From contig CAVVMV010000009.1 of NCBI GenBank assembly GCA_963749485.1, forward strand, positions 1 to 64,000: a stretch of 64,000 nucleotides of DNA, given 5' to 3'. Positions 1-10,250 of this stretch are shown here, piece after piece. The translations under genes and the position numbers were made by a program. The DNA comes from JAZGGS01 sp963749485 (GTDB taxonomy: Bacteria; Bacteroidota; Ignavibacteria; Ignavibacteriales; Ignavibacteriaceae). How positions within the stretch are numbered: the stretch's first letter is position 1; each line of letters opens with the position of its first letter. The notes beneath the pieces were generated by a model, which saw only the letters and a list, made by a program, of their open reading frames with translations, made no database searches and was not told the origin of the DNA.

Positions 1-479
1 AATGTAAACACGATGAACAAAATGTTCGATCAGCTGGAAAGCGCTAAAGATTTCTTGAAGACGCTTCGCCGCTTGTGCGCGAATCTATAATAGATTTTAT
101 GGCTAAGATGGATGAGTTTGATCGGAAAGGATATTTCCAGTTTTTCAAAGAGTTACAAAATGTAATGGATAATGTTGTAACCTCGTTACTGTTGATGATG
201 TAAAAGCGCTCGGGGACAACGTTGTTACTATACTTAACACTGTTAAAAGTCTTACACAACCCGATATGCTGCAAGCAATCAACAACGCAGTATCAGTTTA
301 TAAAAAACTTGATATAGAAATAGAAGAAAATGTTTCTTATTTCCAATTATTCAAACGGATGAATACTCCGGAAATGAGAAACGGTATTAGCGTTCGGAAT
401 TAAATTCCTTAAGAGTTTAGCTGAACAGCAATATACAAATCAACCACTTAAGCAATTAAACAAAGCACAATCAAATTAA
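1..479 (+). CDS. DUF1641 family protein (5' partial, frameshifted)
   Basis: The reconstructed product matches the DUF1641 family (COG2427), small helical proteins usually found beside sulfide:quinone oxidoreductase-like flavoproteins; the exact role is unknown. The recognisable core contains PLVRESIIDF, FFKELQNVMDNVVTS, then VKSLTQPDMLQAINNAV and VSYFQLFKRMNTPEMRNGIS, ending ...LNKAQSN with a stop at 477-479. At least three or four single-base shifts (near 60, 190 and 390) break the frame, although the protein reads through in alternate frames. The gene begins before or at the left window edge. It lies 14 bp upstream of a TusE/DsrC-like gene, which supports a role in sulfur handling. Confidence 0.7.
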
Positions 480-493
480 TTAGGAGTAAACAA

Positions 494-812
494 ATGGCAA
501 CAATAGAAATATTAAGTAAACAATTGGAAACAGATGAAGATGGCAATCTTAAAAACCTGTGCTGACTGGGATAAAGAAATTGCAATCGAACTTGCAAAGC
601 AGGAAGGGATTGACGAACTAACCGATCGCCATTGGATTGTTATTGATTTCATGCGCAACGAATATGAAACAAAAGGTGATGCTCCATCCATACGAAAATT
701 AACTAAGGAAAGCGGTGTTGATACAAAGGAATTGTATAAACTGTTTCCAAAGGGTCCTGCAAAAAAAGCTGCAAGAATTGCTGGCTTACCAAAACCTAAA
801 GGATGTATTTAA
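494..812 (+). CDS. TusE/DsrC-family sulfur carrier protein (frameshifted)
   Basis: Small sulfur-carrier protein of the DsrC/TusE family, about 105 aa. The start at 494 (MATIEILSKQLETDEDGNLK) is preceded by TTAGGAGT. One extra base near 562 shifts the frame, after which ADWDKEIAIELAKQEG and the typical C-terminal arm ARIAGLPKPKGCI follow. The penultimate Cys (CysA), which carries sulfur in this family, is present. The position eleven residues earlier, where dissimilatory DsrC has a second Cys (CysB), is Ala here. This makes it TusE-like (persulfide relay) rather than a canonical DsrAB partner. It sits between DUF1641 and DsrE-like genes, so it probably belongs to a thiol/sulfur-transfer operon. 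Confidence 0.85.
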
Positions 813-822
813 TTTATAATAA

Positions 823-928
823 TGTCATGCTGAGCCTGCCTGCCGTCAGGCAGGCGCAGCGAAGAAACTTAATACATATTAATTGGAAAAAGATTCTTCA
901 CTCCACTCTCGTTTCGTTCAGGATGACA
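823..928. repeat. MITE/REP-like inverted-repeat element with nested palindrome
   Basis: The intergenic gap holds an imperfect inverted repeat: TGTCATGCTGAGC and GCAGCGAAGAA on the left, TTCTTC plus TTTCGTTCAGGATGACA on the right. A second palindrome, CCTGCCTG-CCGT-CAGGCAGG (835-854), is inserted inside the left arm. Arms of the form TGTCATTCTGAGCGAAGCGAAGAA are a common intergenic repeat in many bacteria. The nested CCTGCC element recurs at 54643-54662 inside a gene. No coding capacity. Confidence 0.65.
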
Positions 929-969
929 ATATTCACATAGAAAATTAAAACTATTAAGGAGAATTAATA

Positions 970-1455
970 ATGGCTGAACCAATTGAAAAAGTATCAATTG
1001 TTGTTTCAAAAGGATCGCTCGAAGGTGTTTATCCCGGACTTATAATGGCTAATGGCGCAAGAATGGAAGGTATTGAAGCAACTTTATTCTTTACATTCTT
1101 TGGGTTAGATGCAATAATTGATAAACGAATGGATGGCTTAAGCGTTGCAACAGTTGGTAACACTGCAATGCGAATGCCCGGTGGTATTAAGATGCCTACC
1201 TGGTTGGGCGCAATTCCCGGAATGTCCAGATTTGCTACAACAATGATGAAAAAAGAAATGGAAAAAATAGATATTCCACCCGTGCGTGAATTTATCGAAA
1301 TGATAAACGATGCAGGAGGTGAACTCTATGCCTGCAAGGCAACTGTGGACATGTTCCATTTAACAAAAAATGATTTTTGCCCCCAGATGAAAGAAATTAT
1401 CTCTGTGGGTGAATTCTATGAAAAATCTGCTGGCGCAGAAATTATTTTCACTTAA
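970..1455 (+). CDS. DsrE/DsrF/DrsH-like family protein
   Basis: 161 aa protein of the DsrE2-like group (COG2210), which takes part in persulfide relay with TusA- and DsrC-type carriers. The fold-typical N-terminus KVSIVVSKGSLEGVYPGLIMANGA is followed by TLFFTFFGLDAI and, near the C-terminus, the conserved Cys in GELYACKATVDMFHL (about residue 122), the likely sulfur-accepting residue. A second Cys lies in the NDFCPQM segment. A strong AAGGAG precedes the ATG. It follows the TusE-like gene after the 106-bp repeat element, so DUF1641, TusE-like and DsrE-like genes form a likely sulfur-trafficking unit. The specific sulfur donor cannot be read from the sequence. Confidence 0.85.
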   Translation: MAEPIEKVSIVVSKGSLEGVYPGLIMANGARMEGIEATLFFTFFGLDAIIDKRMDGLSVATVGNTAMRMPGGIKMPTWLGAIPGMSRFATTMMKKEMEKIDIPPVREFIEMINDAGGELYACKATVDMFHLTKNDFCPQMKEIISVGEFYEKSAGAEIIFT

Positions 1456-1494
1456 TCAACATATACTATAACAAATTAAAAAGGGGTTTATACC

Positions 1495-2808
1495 ATGATA
1501 CGGAATAAACTACAAACGCTCTTACTTACATTACTTGTGGTATCTGCATTTTCAACAAGTGTATTTGCTACAGATGGTTATTTCAGACACGGATACGGCA
1601 TCAGGTATTCTGCTTTAGCAGGTTCTGGTGTGGCTGTATCATTAAGTTCACTTGGTGCAATAACTAACCCGGCTGGCATCGTATTCATCAACAACCGGTA
1701 TGATGTAAACATATCTTACTTTAGTCCTGCAAGAGAATACACTGTAATCGGAAATCCTTCTATGATGCAAGGCACATTTGGTCTTGCACCTGGAACAATT
1801 GAAAGTGATAAATCGGGATTTTTCTTCCCTACACTCGGTGCCAATTGGGGATTAAATTCAAATATGGCAATAGGCTTAGTTATATATGGTAATGGTGGGA
1901 TGAATACTGATTATCCAACGATGACATTTGGCGATCAAAATTCACCTGGCACAGGTGTAAACCTTGAGCAGCTTTTTGGCGGTGTTACTTTTGGAATGGA
2001 AATTACAGAAGGACACGCATTAGCGGTACAGGGACTTTTTGGATGGCAAAGATTTTCTGCACAAGGATTATTTAATTTTTCAGTGATTTTCAAGCAGTCC
2101 GGCAAACTTAACCGGCAATGAAAAAAGTACTTGCAACCGGTTTTGGATTTAAAGTCGGTTACCAGGGTCAGTTTGGTAAGATGATAAGATTTGGTGCATC
2201 ATACCAGAGTAAAATGAATATGAGTGAATTCGATCGAGTACAAAGGATTATTTGCAGAACAAGGTGATTTTGATGTTCCGGCTAACTGGCAAGCTGGTAT
2301 AGCTGTTATGCCATGCGAAGCTTTAACAATCCTGCTTGATGTACAACAAATTCTTTACAGCGGTGTTAACTCAATTGCAAATCCAATGGATGTAATGAAC
2401 AACTCCCCTGCTCTTCCTAATGGTTCACCAAATCCAAACTTCAAACCATTAGGTGATAATGACGGTTGGGGATTTGGCTGGGAAGATATGACAATTGTTA
2501 AATTTGGTTTGATGTATAATCTTCCTGAAGCATGGACTCTTTATGGTGGATACTCTTACGGAAAACAACCTATTCCTGAGAGTGAAGTAATGTTCAATAT
2601 TCTTGCTCCTGCTGTAGTTGAACATCATATAACTCTTGGTCTTTCAAAAACGATTAATAAATCGCACGAACTTATGATTGCATTTATGTATGCACCAAAA
2701 GGAAGTGTTGTTGGACCAAATCCGCTGGAAGTACCTAATCAGCAAACTATAGAATTAAATATGAGCCAGTTCCAGATTGATATTGGTTATGGCTTTAGCA
2801 TTCTGTAA
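1495..2808 (+). CDS. OmpP1/FadL/TodX family outer-membrane porin (frameshifted)
   Basis: Outer-membrane transporter of the FadL family, which moves hydrophobic compounds such as fatty acids across the outer membrane. It has a signal peptide (about 26 aa, ending FATDG) and then the diagnostic N-terminal hatch HGYGIRYSALAGSGVAVSLS with LGAITNPAG. The C-terminal half carries alternating beta-strands (WTLYGGYSYGKQPIPES, HITLGLSK) and ends in IDIGYGFSIL. Two indels, near 2090-2130 and near 2232, put the centre (ATGFGFKVGYQGQFGK) in another frame; about 435 aa when joined. It lies 40 bp after the DsrE-like gene with a good AAAGGGG ribosome site and may share its transcript. The substrate is not predictable. 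Confidence 0.85.
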
Positions 2809-2825
2809 AATAATGATTGATTCTT

Positions 2826-2853
2826 AAGGGCATCATCATGGTGCCCTTTTTTT
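2826..2853 (+). terminator. Rho-independent terminator after FadL-type gene
   Basis: AAGGGCA and TGCCCTT arms with a short loop are followed by a run of seven T, 18 bp after the FadL stop codon. It separates the sulfur/FadL unit from the following secreted-protein gene. Confidence 0.8.
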
Positions 2854-2882
2854 ATATTTAAATTAAAATAAAGGGAATAAAA

Positions 2883-3980
2883 ATGAATAGGATAATAACT
2901 CTGCTGCTCATTCTGCTCTTTACATCTATTTCGTTTGCTGATGAGTGGGATGTTGAGCATGGAATATACATGTTAACGGTAAAAAATATCCAGGGTGATA
3001 TAAATGAAATTAATACCGCTGTAATAAGTTCTCTTAAATCAGCTGGATTTAATATTATTGGTGAGAGAGATGTTACAACACCTGATAATGTTAGAGAAGA
3101 TGGTGATGATATTTGCGGATTTAAAGGAAAACTTATTGTTTTTTCGAGTGATGAATATGTAAAAACCTTAACCTCATTTGGAAATAAATATCTTGCAGCA
3201 TCTTTTCTGCGCGTTGGAATCCATCAAACTAATGAAGGAATACAGATAATTATTGCTGATCCGGAAACTATAAACAGGATTGTTTTTAATGATCTAAATG
3301 ATGAACAGTATAAAGATGCTGTTAACAAAACACTTCCTTTTAAGAATAAGATAATCGCAGCACTTCATAAAATTAGCGGTGGTACAAAAGTAAAAGAAGT
3401 AAGAGAACCTAAGAGAACAGCTGAAGAACTTCGTGATGCTGACAGAGATATGTTTATGATGGTTGGTCCTATGACGTTTTTCGATGATGAAGATCAGTTC
3501 CCTGTTATTTATTCAGAGAAGAACAGTAAAGGTTCGGCTGGAATAGAAGAACTGAAGCAAAAAATGTTCAACAACATAAAAAGTTTTAAACCCAACCAGG
3601 ATGATAAAGAATACAGGTGGACTAAAAATCCGGCGGAAGATTTGAAGTGGAAAGTTGTTGGAGAAATATATTCGCCTGATAAAAATGCAGTAATGTTTGG
3701 TTTAACAAGGAACCGTACTGAAGCAGTTTCGTTTTATATTGTTGGCGATGAAACAGATGAAAATAAGTGCCCGGGATTAGATCATCTTACAGCTTTCCCA
3801 ATTGAAGTGTTGCTGATCCAGGATGGAGATAAAATTAATGTTCACAGCTGCAGAGAAATGTTCAGAATGGATATGTACTTCTGGGATGCCGGAATGGCTG
3901 CATTTATGGATCATATGGGAATGCCCGGAATGCTTGATGAATCGATCTACCTTGCACTTTTTGGAAAAGAAAAAGAATAA
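2883..3980 (+). CDS. Secreted protein of unknown function, 365 aa
   Basis: A signal peptide is clear (MNRIITLLLILLFTSISFA, then DEWDVEHG), so the product is exported. Residues 25-150 look like one alpha/beta domain (TVKNIQGDINEINTAV, LKSAGFNIIGERDV, KYLAASFLRVGIHQTNEG) with a faint resemblance to DUF302-type folds; I do not assign a family with confidence. Residues 200-340 form a second acidic region with two Cys (NKCPGLDH, VHSCREMF) and a Met-rich end (MAAFMDHMGMPGMLDE). The frame is uninterrupted. It has its own terminator on each side, so it is probably monocistronic. A link to the preceding sulfur genes rests only on position. Confidence 0.6.
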   Translation: MNRIITLLLILLFTSISFADEWDVEHGIYMLTVKNIQGDINEINTAVISSLKSAGFNIIGERDVTTPDNVREDGDDICGFKGKLIVFSSDEYVKTLTSFGNKYLAASFLRVGIHQTNEGIQIIIADPETINRIVFNDLNDEQYKDAVNKTLPFKNKIIAALHKISGGTKVKEVREPKRTAEELRDADRDMFMMVGPMTFFDDEDQFPVIYSEKNSKGSAGIEELKQKMFNNIKSFKPNQDDKEYRWTKNPAEDLKWKVVGEIYSPDKNAVMFGLTRNRTEAVSFYIVGDETDENKCPGLDHLTAFPIEVLLIQDGDKINVHSCREMFRMDMYFWDAGMAAFMDHMGMPGMLDESIYLALFGKEKE

Positions 3981-4004
3981 ATTTTTGCCTCCTACTTTTA
4001 TAAT

Positions 4005-4035
4005 AAAGGTCTGTCTGTTTAGCAGATAGACCTTT
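4005..4035 (+). terminator. Rho-independent terminator
   Basis: A 13-bp stem, AAAGGTCTGTCTG with CAGATAGACCTTT (one G-T pair), and a TTTAG loop lie 24 bp after the preceding stop codon. The tail is only weakly T-rich. The stem is near-symmetric and could act in both directions. Confidence 0.75.
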
Positions 4036-4040
4036 CTATC

Positions 4041-4385
4041 TTTTATCCTTTCCAATATTTACAAAAGCGTGTTGTTCTACCATCCGCCTCTTGAGGATTA
4101 AAGATCTTTTACAGAATCTTTCATTTGAATTCCTCCAAAATTTCTTTACCCAAATTATAAAGCCGATTTTTCCACTAATAGAATCAAAAGAATAATTAAT
4201 CCATCCATCGGGTAACAAAGCAATGATGAATCAAGAAAAGTAAAAATTACAATCCAAATCCACTTTTTTACAATGGATCATTTTTAGAAAAACCACAAAC
4301 GGTTGGTAGAATGCAATACTCTCTTTGGTGTAAAATTTGTGCATTATTGAACAATATTAGTCGAGATAATTTAAGAGGAATTGCC
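4041..4385. other. Intergenic region, no supported gene
   Basis: 345 bp between the terminator and the next gene. A 60-codon open frame on the minus strand (4036-4218) has no ribosome site and no recognisable family. The last part is the leader of the downstream gene, with AAGAGGAA seven bases before its ATG. Nothing else supported. Confidence 0.5.
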
Positions 4386-6085
4386 ATGAAAAAATTGGTC
4401 TTCATTCTCTTGCTGTTACTTACATCATATGCTTCTGCTAATCCGCATTTCACTATTGGAAGCAATCGATACTATACCTATTTAGCGTATCCACACGACA
4501 TCCTGTATTGGCCAAACAGAGCCATCTTCTCACATTTCTATCCGCAGACTCTTCCATGGCAGGGACATGTAACGAATCTCAGCCAAAGACCGAATGATGC
4601 TTACATAAGCAATTACAACTACTTCGATTTCCCTGTGCCTAGCGGTTATACAGGTGATCCAAATGATATCAATTCCTTTATGAGAGCTTCCTCTTATGTT
4701 TACCAAAACAGATTCAGTGTTGGTGGAATATGGAATTTCGGTGATTGGGGAAAAGCTTACCTGGAACTGGGTACCACCCAAATAGAAATGGAACAGCGGG
4801 TTGAAGGAGTCGTACGTAATAACGAAACAATGGAGCTGATACCTGTATCTTCACGAACGGATGGTTTAAGAAGCTCATACAATTTTCACTTCATCTACGC
4901 GAACTATCTCTTTGGCAACCCTTTTGGATTCAGCGCAAAATATCAGACCAAAAACATCGAAGCTCCGGAATCGGAAATCAGGTTTACAAAGAACGGTACA
5001 TGAAACGGTATCAAATCATCTAACCTGGGGATGGACCACAACTCCCTGTGCGCATATCTTCGAGACGTCCAGCCAGAATTTCGATGCATGGTTCCTCAAT
5101 GATTACACTCTCTATTCAGGAGGACAGCTTGATCTGCAGATGAGCTATGAATTCGAAGATCACAAATCGGCTGTTCGCTATAGAAGCAGGAAAGAGAGTG
5201 GACAGACCTATTACTGGCAAAGCAGTTTGCCGGATTCAATACCCGGCGCGGATTTCAGTGGGTCATATATCACCGATGATAGATACGAGGATGAAATAGC
5301 TGATGACCTGATACGTGCTTATTCGAAGATACGCTTCTGGAAAATTGGTGATGCCGATCTGGGTCTGTTGTTTTTCCTTCAATATGCTGATCGCGACAAT
5401 AACACCGTTAGTACGGTTGAACAAGCCAATAGTGAACCTCTAAGCAGCGACTCGGAGAATGAATATACCATTGAGGTGAATCCCTGGCTAAATTATAAAT
5501 TCGGAAAAAGTTATTTCGATTTCGGACTGCTGATGGAGTTTTCCATGACCGATATGAATAATACATCCCCCCGGTGGAATGGTTCAATTGGAGCAACAGA
5601 AAACGGAGTCATCAGAAATTCTCAACCCTATGAACGCGGATTTACACCTTCGTGGGAGTCCTTTTCGCAGGGCACTTATACTTTTTTCGCAACAGGATTT
5701 GAGGCATCCACATCCATCAACATAAGCGGACGCTTTTCTGCTCTCGCATCAGTTCTGCTTTTGCGCAAATATAGTTTCATAACTAAAGAATACGGCAGTT
5801 CAGCAGTTCCGGAAGGTGGTAATGAATACGTCTTCACCTCAACTCATACACGGAACGATTACAAGAATGAAACATGGATGACTGGATACAGTCGGGCTTG
5901 CCTATGGCTGGGGTCCATTGCAGTTGATTGCAACGATGCATCTTCCTCTTGCATACTTGCTTGAAAAGAATACCGAACTTACAGACAATAGCACGACTCT
6001 CGTTGACCTGACACAGAGGAATGTATGGGCTGTGCAGCAACCAGTAAGCTTTAGACTACTCCTGGTTGTTGGTTTGGAAAGATAA
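4386..6085 (+). CDS. Orphan outer-membrane beta-barrel-like protein (frameshifted)
   Basis: A signal peptide (MKKLVFILLLLLTSYASA) starts at an ATG preceded by AAGAGGAA. The body, about 560 aa after joining frames, is rich in aromatic alternating strands (RFSVGGIWNFGDWGKAYLEL, YNFHFIYANYLFGNPFGFS, LNYKFGKSYFDFGLLMEFS, ISGRFSALASVLLLRKYS), as in transmembrane beta-barrels. It ends VSFRLLLVVGLER. Indels near 4998 and near 5885 split it; after the second, SIGLAYGWGPLQL continues in another frame. I do not recognise the family. It has somewhat higher GC and more C-rich codons than its neighbours, a possible but weak sign of acquisition. It is convergent with the tyrosine-degradation operon. Confidence 0.55.
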
Positions 6086-6184
6086 TCGAACTCTATTTTG
6101 AGTAGATGATTGGTTTCAAAATTATTCTTTAAAGATTTAAGAAATTACAGTAAGACAGAGGCGGGATATTAGTAGTACCCTTTA

Positions 6185-8169
6185 TATTTAGATTTTTTTC
6201 TTTGAATATTTATAGAATTGTTTGAGAGAATCCGGATTTGCAAGGGCATCCTTATTTTCAACTGCTTCTCCGTTTACAATTTTAGTAACGGCCATTTCAA
6301 CTTTTTTTCCACTAATCGTGTGTGGAATTTCATCCACCTGGTAAATACCAGATGGAATATGCCGTGGTGTTGCATTATTTCTTATCTTCAATTTTATTTG
6401 GTCAACTAATTTGTTCTCAAGTTTTAGTCCTTCTTTTAGCACCACAAAAAGAAGAACTTCAACATCACCATTATTCTTTTTACCTATAACTACGCTATCA
6501 GTAACTTCATCCATTGCTTCGACAATCCTGTAAATTTCGGCAGTTCCAATTCTTACACCACCCGGATTTAATGTTGCATCAGATCTTCCATAAACTACAA
6601 CTCCTCCTGATTCAGTGATTTTTATATAATCTCCATGAGCCCAAACACCTGGATATTTATCAAAATATGCATCATTATATTTTTTATCATTCTTATCATC
6701 CCAGAAATAAACGGGCATTGAAGGAAAAGGTTCAGTACAGACTAATTCTCCTTTTTCCCCCTTCACACATTCACCATTTTCATTAAAAGATTCCACTTTC
6801 ATTCCTAATCCACGACACTGTATTTCTTCAGAATAAACCGGAAGTATTGGATTACCCAGCATAAAGCAGGAAACGATATCTGTTCCCCCGGAAATTGAAG
6901 AAAGCTGCAGATCTTCTTTAACACTATTATAGACCCAGTTAAAATTATCTTCCGTAAGCGGTGAACCGGTTGAAAGAATTGTTTTCAATGATGAAAGATT
7001 AAATTGATTCTTTGTGATCAAACCGGATTTTTGACACGATGTAAGATATTTTGGGCTTGTCCCAAATACTGTTATTCCAATTTCTTCAATTTTTCTCCAC
7101 AAATATCTGGGATCCGGGTACATAGGATTACCATCGTATAAAAACAAGGTTGCTCCCACCTGAAGCGAGCTAACTAACCAGTTCCACATCATCCATCCGC
7201 AGGTTGTAAAATAAGTTATTACATCCTCTCTTTTTAAATTTGTATGAAGAACATGCTCTTTATAATGTTGTAACAGAACTCCACCAGCGCCGTGCACCAT
7301 ACACTTTGGCAGACCAGTTGTTCCTGAAGAATACATTATATAAACGGGATGATCGAATGGCGTTTGTTCAAAAGATATTTTAGTTGAAGAATAATCAAGT
7401 ATTTCGTTGAAATATAAGAACTTACCCTTCTCTTCATCAAAATTATTCTCGGTAGAAGAGTTCTCACTAAAATCATTAAATTCCTGAATGAGAACTACGT
7501 TTTGTATTTCAGGAATTCTCTCTGCAATTTTCTTCAATTTTATCTCTGCAATCGATATGTTTTCCATTATATTGATAGTTTTCTATTGCGAATAATACTT
7601 TTGGGTTTTATCTGCCCAAATCTGTCTAACACACCCTGTATTCCAAAATCAGGGGAGCACGAAGACCAGGTTGCCCCAAGACTTGTAACTGCTAGCATTG
7701 CAATTATTGTTTCAGGAATATTTGTTACGAATCCAGCTACCCTGTCTCCATTCTTAACACCAAGTTTTTTTAATCCGGCACTGCATTCAGCCACCAGTTT
7801 ATTTAGATCGGAATATGTGAGCGTAACATCTGTTTTATCTTCTCTGCTACTGATAATGGCAACTTTATCATCGTTAAATCTTAATAGATTTTCAGCAAAA
7901 TTTAATTTTGCCCCGGAAAACCACTTAGCTCCTGGCATTATTCTTTCATCTAATATGGCATGGTAACTTTTTGAGTGAATTAAACCAGAAAACTTCCATA
8001 TAGATTCCCAGAAATTTTCAATCTCTTTTACAGACCAATCATAAAGCGCATGATAATTATTGAAAGAAAGATCATACTCTTTCACAAGATATTTTATATA
8101 AGATTGAAGATTAGCGTTTTCAATTCGTTCTTGTGAGGGAATCCAGAGTGGTTTTTTATTTTCTGCCAT
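6185..8169 (-). CDS. Acetoacetyl-CoA synthetase (acetoacetate-CoA ligase), frameshifted
   Basis: ATP-dependent ligase that converts acetoacetate to acetoacetyl-CoA, in the ANL adenylating superfamily. The N-terminal family signature is clear: LWIPSQERI, ENFWESIWKFSG, GAKWFSGAKLNFAENLLR. The AMP-binding P-loop YSSGTTGLPKCMVHG, the SISGGTDIVSCF region and the C-terminal catalytic Lys region PHTISGKKVEMAV are all present. About 660 aa in total, matching the family. One indel near 7580 separates residues 1-200 from the rest. It is the last gene of a cluster whose fumarylacetoacetate hydrolase releases acetoacetate, so it activates that product for thiolysis to acetyl-CoA. Confidence 0.9.
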
Positions 8170-8208
8170 TGCTTAAGTAGTTAATGGTAGTTGGTTAGAA
8201 ATTAAAAT

Positions 8209-9179
8209 TTAAATTAGTCCGGCGTAGAGAGCTGCTTTCCAGGCAAAACCAATATCCGAATTTTCAAGAGCACACTTTGCCGCTAATTCAATAAAAGTTT
8301 TTTTTCGGTCAGAATCTTTCAGTTCTAAAATTATCGCGGTTTTCAACATCTTTACATGGTCTTTATCGTTATTAAATTTTTCGAACGATTCAACAGTTGC
8401 TTCAAATGTATCTATATCATTTTCTAATAGTTCTCTAATAAAAATTTCTACATCTTTTTTAGATGGAATTTCCTCAACATTTGCTAATCTTGCAAGATTA
8501 TTTGCGTTATATATTTCAGAATGTTTTATATGCTCTGGAAGCAGATCGTATCCTATACACTTTTTACCTATTGGTTTTTCAACTTCAAAAACTCCCAAAG
8601 AAGAACGCGAATAGTAATTAGCGGACATTCTGCTAACCAAATCAATTTTTACCGGGTCAATTATTCCATCACGAAGAATATCATTATCTACATGAAATTT
8701 AACCACTTCGCAAATTGCCATATTTGCTGATCCACCTTCCTGCCCGTAGCTATTCATCTCTTTAAGAATGCATTCCATCTGGAAAGGTGATTCTTTAACG
8801 CGTTTTGGTTTTACAATATCCGAATCTATAGGAGTTAAACCACTTTTAATAAATTCATCTGTATCTGGCGGATATTCAGTTGATGATAAACTTACCTGTT
8901 CAACCATCTCGTAAGTAACAGCTTGAACAACACATTCTTTAGTGGCTACAAGGTTATTGTATGTATCTTTTAAGCTTCCATCTTTGCCACGCCTATTTGG
9001 AGAGAAAGCAATAAGGGAGGATTTGCACCGAATGCATTGAAAAAAGAAAAAGGTGATAAATTGTTACTTCCGCTTTCAGAAATTGTTGAAACTAAAGCAA
9101 TTGGTCTTGGAACGACACCCCCAAGTAATAATTTATGAACTTCCGGAACAGATAAATCTTTTGGATCGAAGTGTAACAT
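8209..9179 (-). CDS. Flavin reductase-like FMN-binding split-barrel protein (frameshifted)
   Basis: Member of the DIM6/NTAB flavin reductase family (COG1853). N-terminus: GGVVPRPIALVSTISESG, then SPFSFFNAFGANPPLIAFSPNRRGKDGSLKDTYNN, the flavin-binding core once a missing C in a CCC run near 9015 is allowed for. The split barrel ends at about residue 210; about 110 further residues form a mostly alpha-helical extension (PSKKDVEIFIRELLEN...). Its start codon overlaps the FAH stop by one base (TAATG), indicating coupled translation. A flavin reductase has no assigned step in the classical homogentisate pathway, so the role inside this cluster is open. Confidence 0.8.
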
Positions 9180-10198
9180 TAAACATTCTTTTTCTTTGCT
9201 AAGATTGATCTTTCCTTTTTCGTCCTGACAAACTTATTTTTCAGTACACCTAAACCGGTAATTTCCAATTCCATTTCATCTCCATCTTTAATCCAGATTG
9301 GTGTGAATTCTTCACCTTTTGCTTTAGCTTCGAGAGCCCACGTTCCATTCAGCTCAAGGTAGCAGCCGGTTCCTACAGTTCCTGAACCAATTACATCCCC
9401 GGGAAGAAGGCGAACACCGTAAGAAGCTCTTTCAATAATTTCGGCAAATGTCCAGTTCATATCTTTCATATTTCCATCGGATACAAGTTTGCCATTATGT
9501 TTTGCAGTCATTTTTAAATCATATTTATTACCGGCAGGAGTTTCAATTTTATACTGTTCCAATTCATCAGGAGTAACCAGCCAGGGACCAATTATTGTTG
9601 CAAAATCCTTTCCCTTAGCAGGACCTAAGTTTAATTTCATTTCTTCCATCTGCAAAACTCTTGCTGATAGATCATTCATTATCATATAACCGGCAATGTA
9701 AGAATCTGCATCTTTAGCCGAAATATTTTTTCCTCTTTTACCAATTACAATGGAAGCTTCAAGTTCAAAATCTAATTTCTGGAGATGATCTTCTTCAACT
9801 CTAACTTCCCCTTCACCATAAATAGCATTATGATTTGTAAAATAGAAAACCGGGAATTGATCAAATTCAGGAATCATTTCTACACCGCGGTTTCTTCTTG
9901 CAGTTGCAACATGCTGCCTGAATGCATAACCATCTCTGCAGGAAGTAGGTTTAGGAACCGGCGCAAGTAATTTTAAGTTCGGGTCATCAACAAAGGAGGA
10001 TATCTTCCCTTCTTTAATTGCATCTTCTACTTTTTTTGCCTGCTGCATCATCTCTTCCCCACCTCGCAGGAATCTTCTCATTGTCTTGGGAATTTCAATT
10101 CCCATTCCCGCAGCACATTCAGTTAAGTTATAAATCTTACCATCAACAAAAATTCCTAATCTATCTTTCTTCTTAAGCGTGTATGAAACTAACTTCAT
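9179..10198 (-). CDS. Fumarylacetoacetate hydrolase family protein
   Basis: 339 aa FAH-family hydrolase, in context the fumarylacetoacetase that cleaves fumarylacetoacetate to fumarate and acetoacetate. It has the bacterial form of the signature RDGYAFRQHVATARRNRG, then FYFTNHNAIYGEGE, the metal-binding acidic residues in DFELEASIVIGK and MNDLSARV, and GSGTVGTGCYLE near the C-terminus. The frame is intact. It lies 52 bp downstream of hmgA and overlaps the flavin reductase start. FAH homologues act in other pathways too; the adjacent hmgA and hppD make the tyrosine assignment strong. Confidence 0.88.
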   Translation of the reverse strand: MKLVSYTLKKKDRLGIFVDGKIYNLTECAAGMGIEIPKTMRRFLRGGEEMMQQAKKVEDAIKEGKISSFVDDPNLKLLAPVPKPTSCRDGYAFRQHVATARRNRGVEMIPEFDQFPVFYFTNHNAIYGEGEVRVEEDHLQKLDFELEASIVIGKRGKNISAKDADSYIAGYMIMNDLSARVLQMEEMKLNLGPAKGKDFATIIGPWLVTPDELEQYKIETPAGNKYDLKMTAKHNGKLVSDGNMKDMNWTFAEIIERASYGVRLLPGDVIGSGTVGTGCYLELNGTWALEAKAKGEEFTPIWIKDGDEMELEITGLGVLKNKFVRTKKERSILAKKKNV

Positions 10199-10250
10199 TG
10201 TTTATTCCTTGTTACATTTTAATTTTAAGTAATTACAATTATAAAATAAT

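Noticed and set aside
4036..4218. 60-codon open frame on the minus strand
   Set aside because: It has no ribosome site and no family and lies against a terminator; treated as chance or a tiny remnant.
7502..7966. 154-codon plus-strand frame
   Set aside because: It is antisense to the acetoacetyl-CoA synthetase gene, whose motifs are unmistakable.
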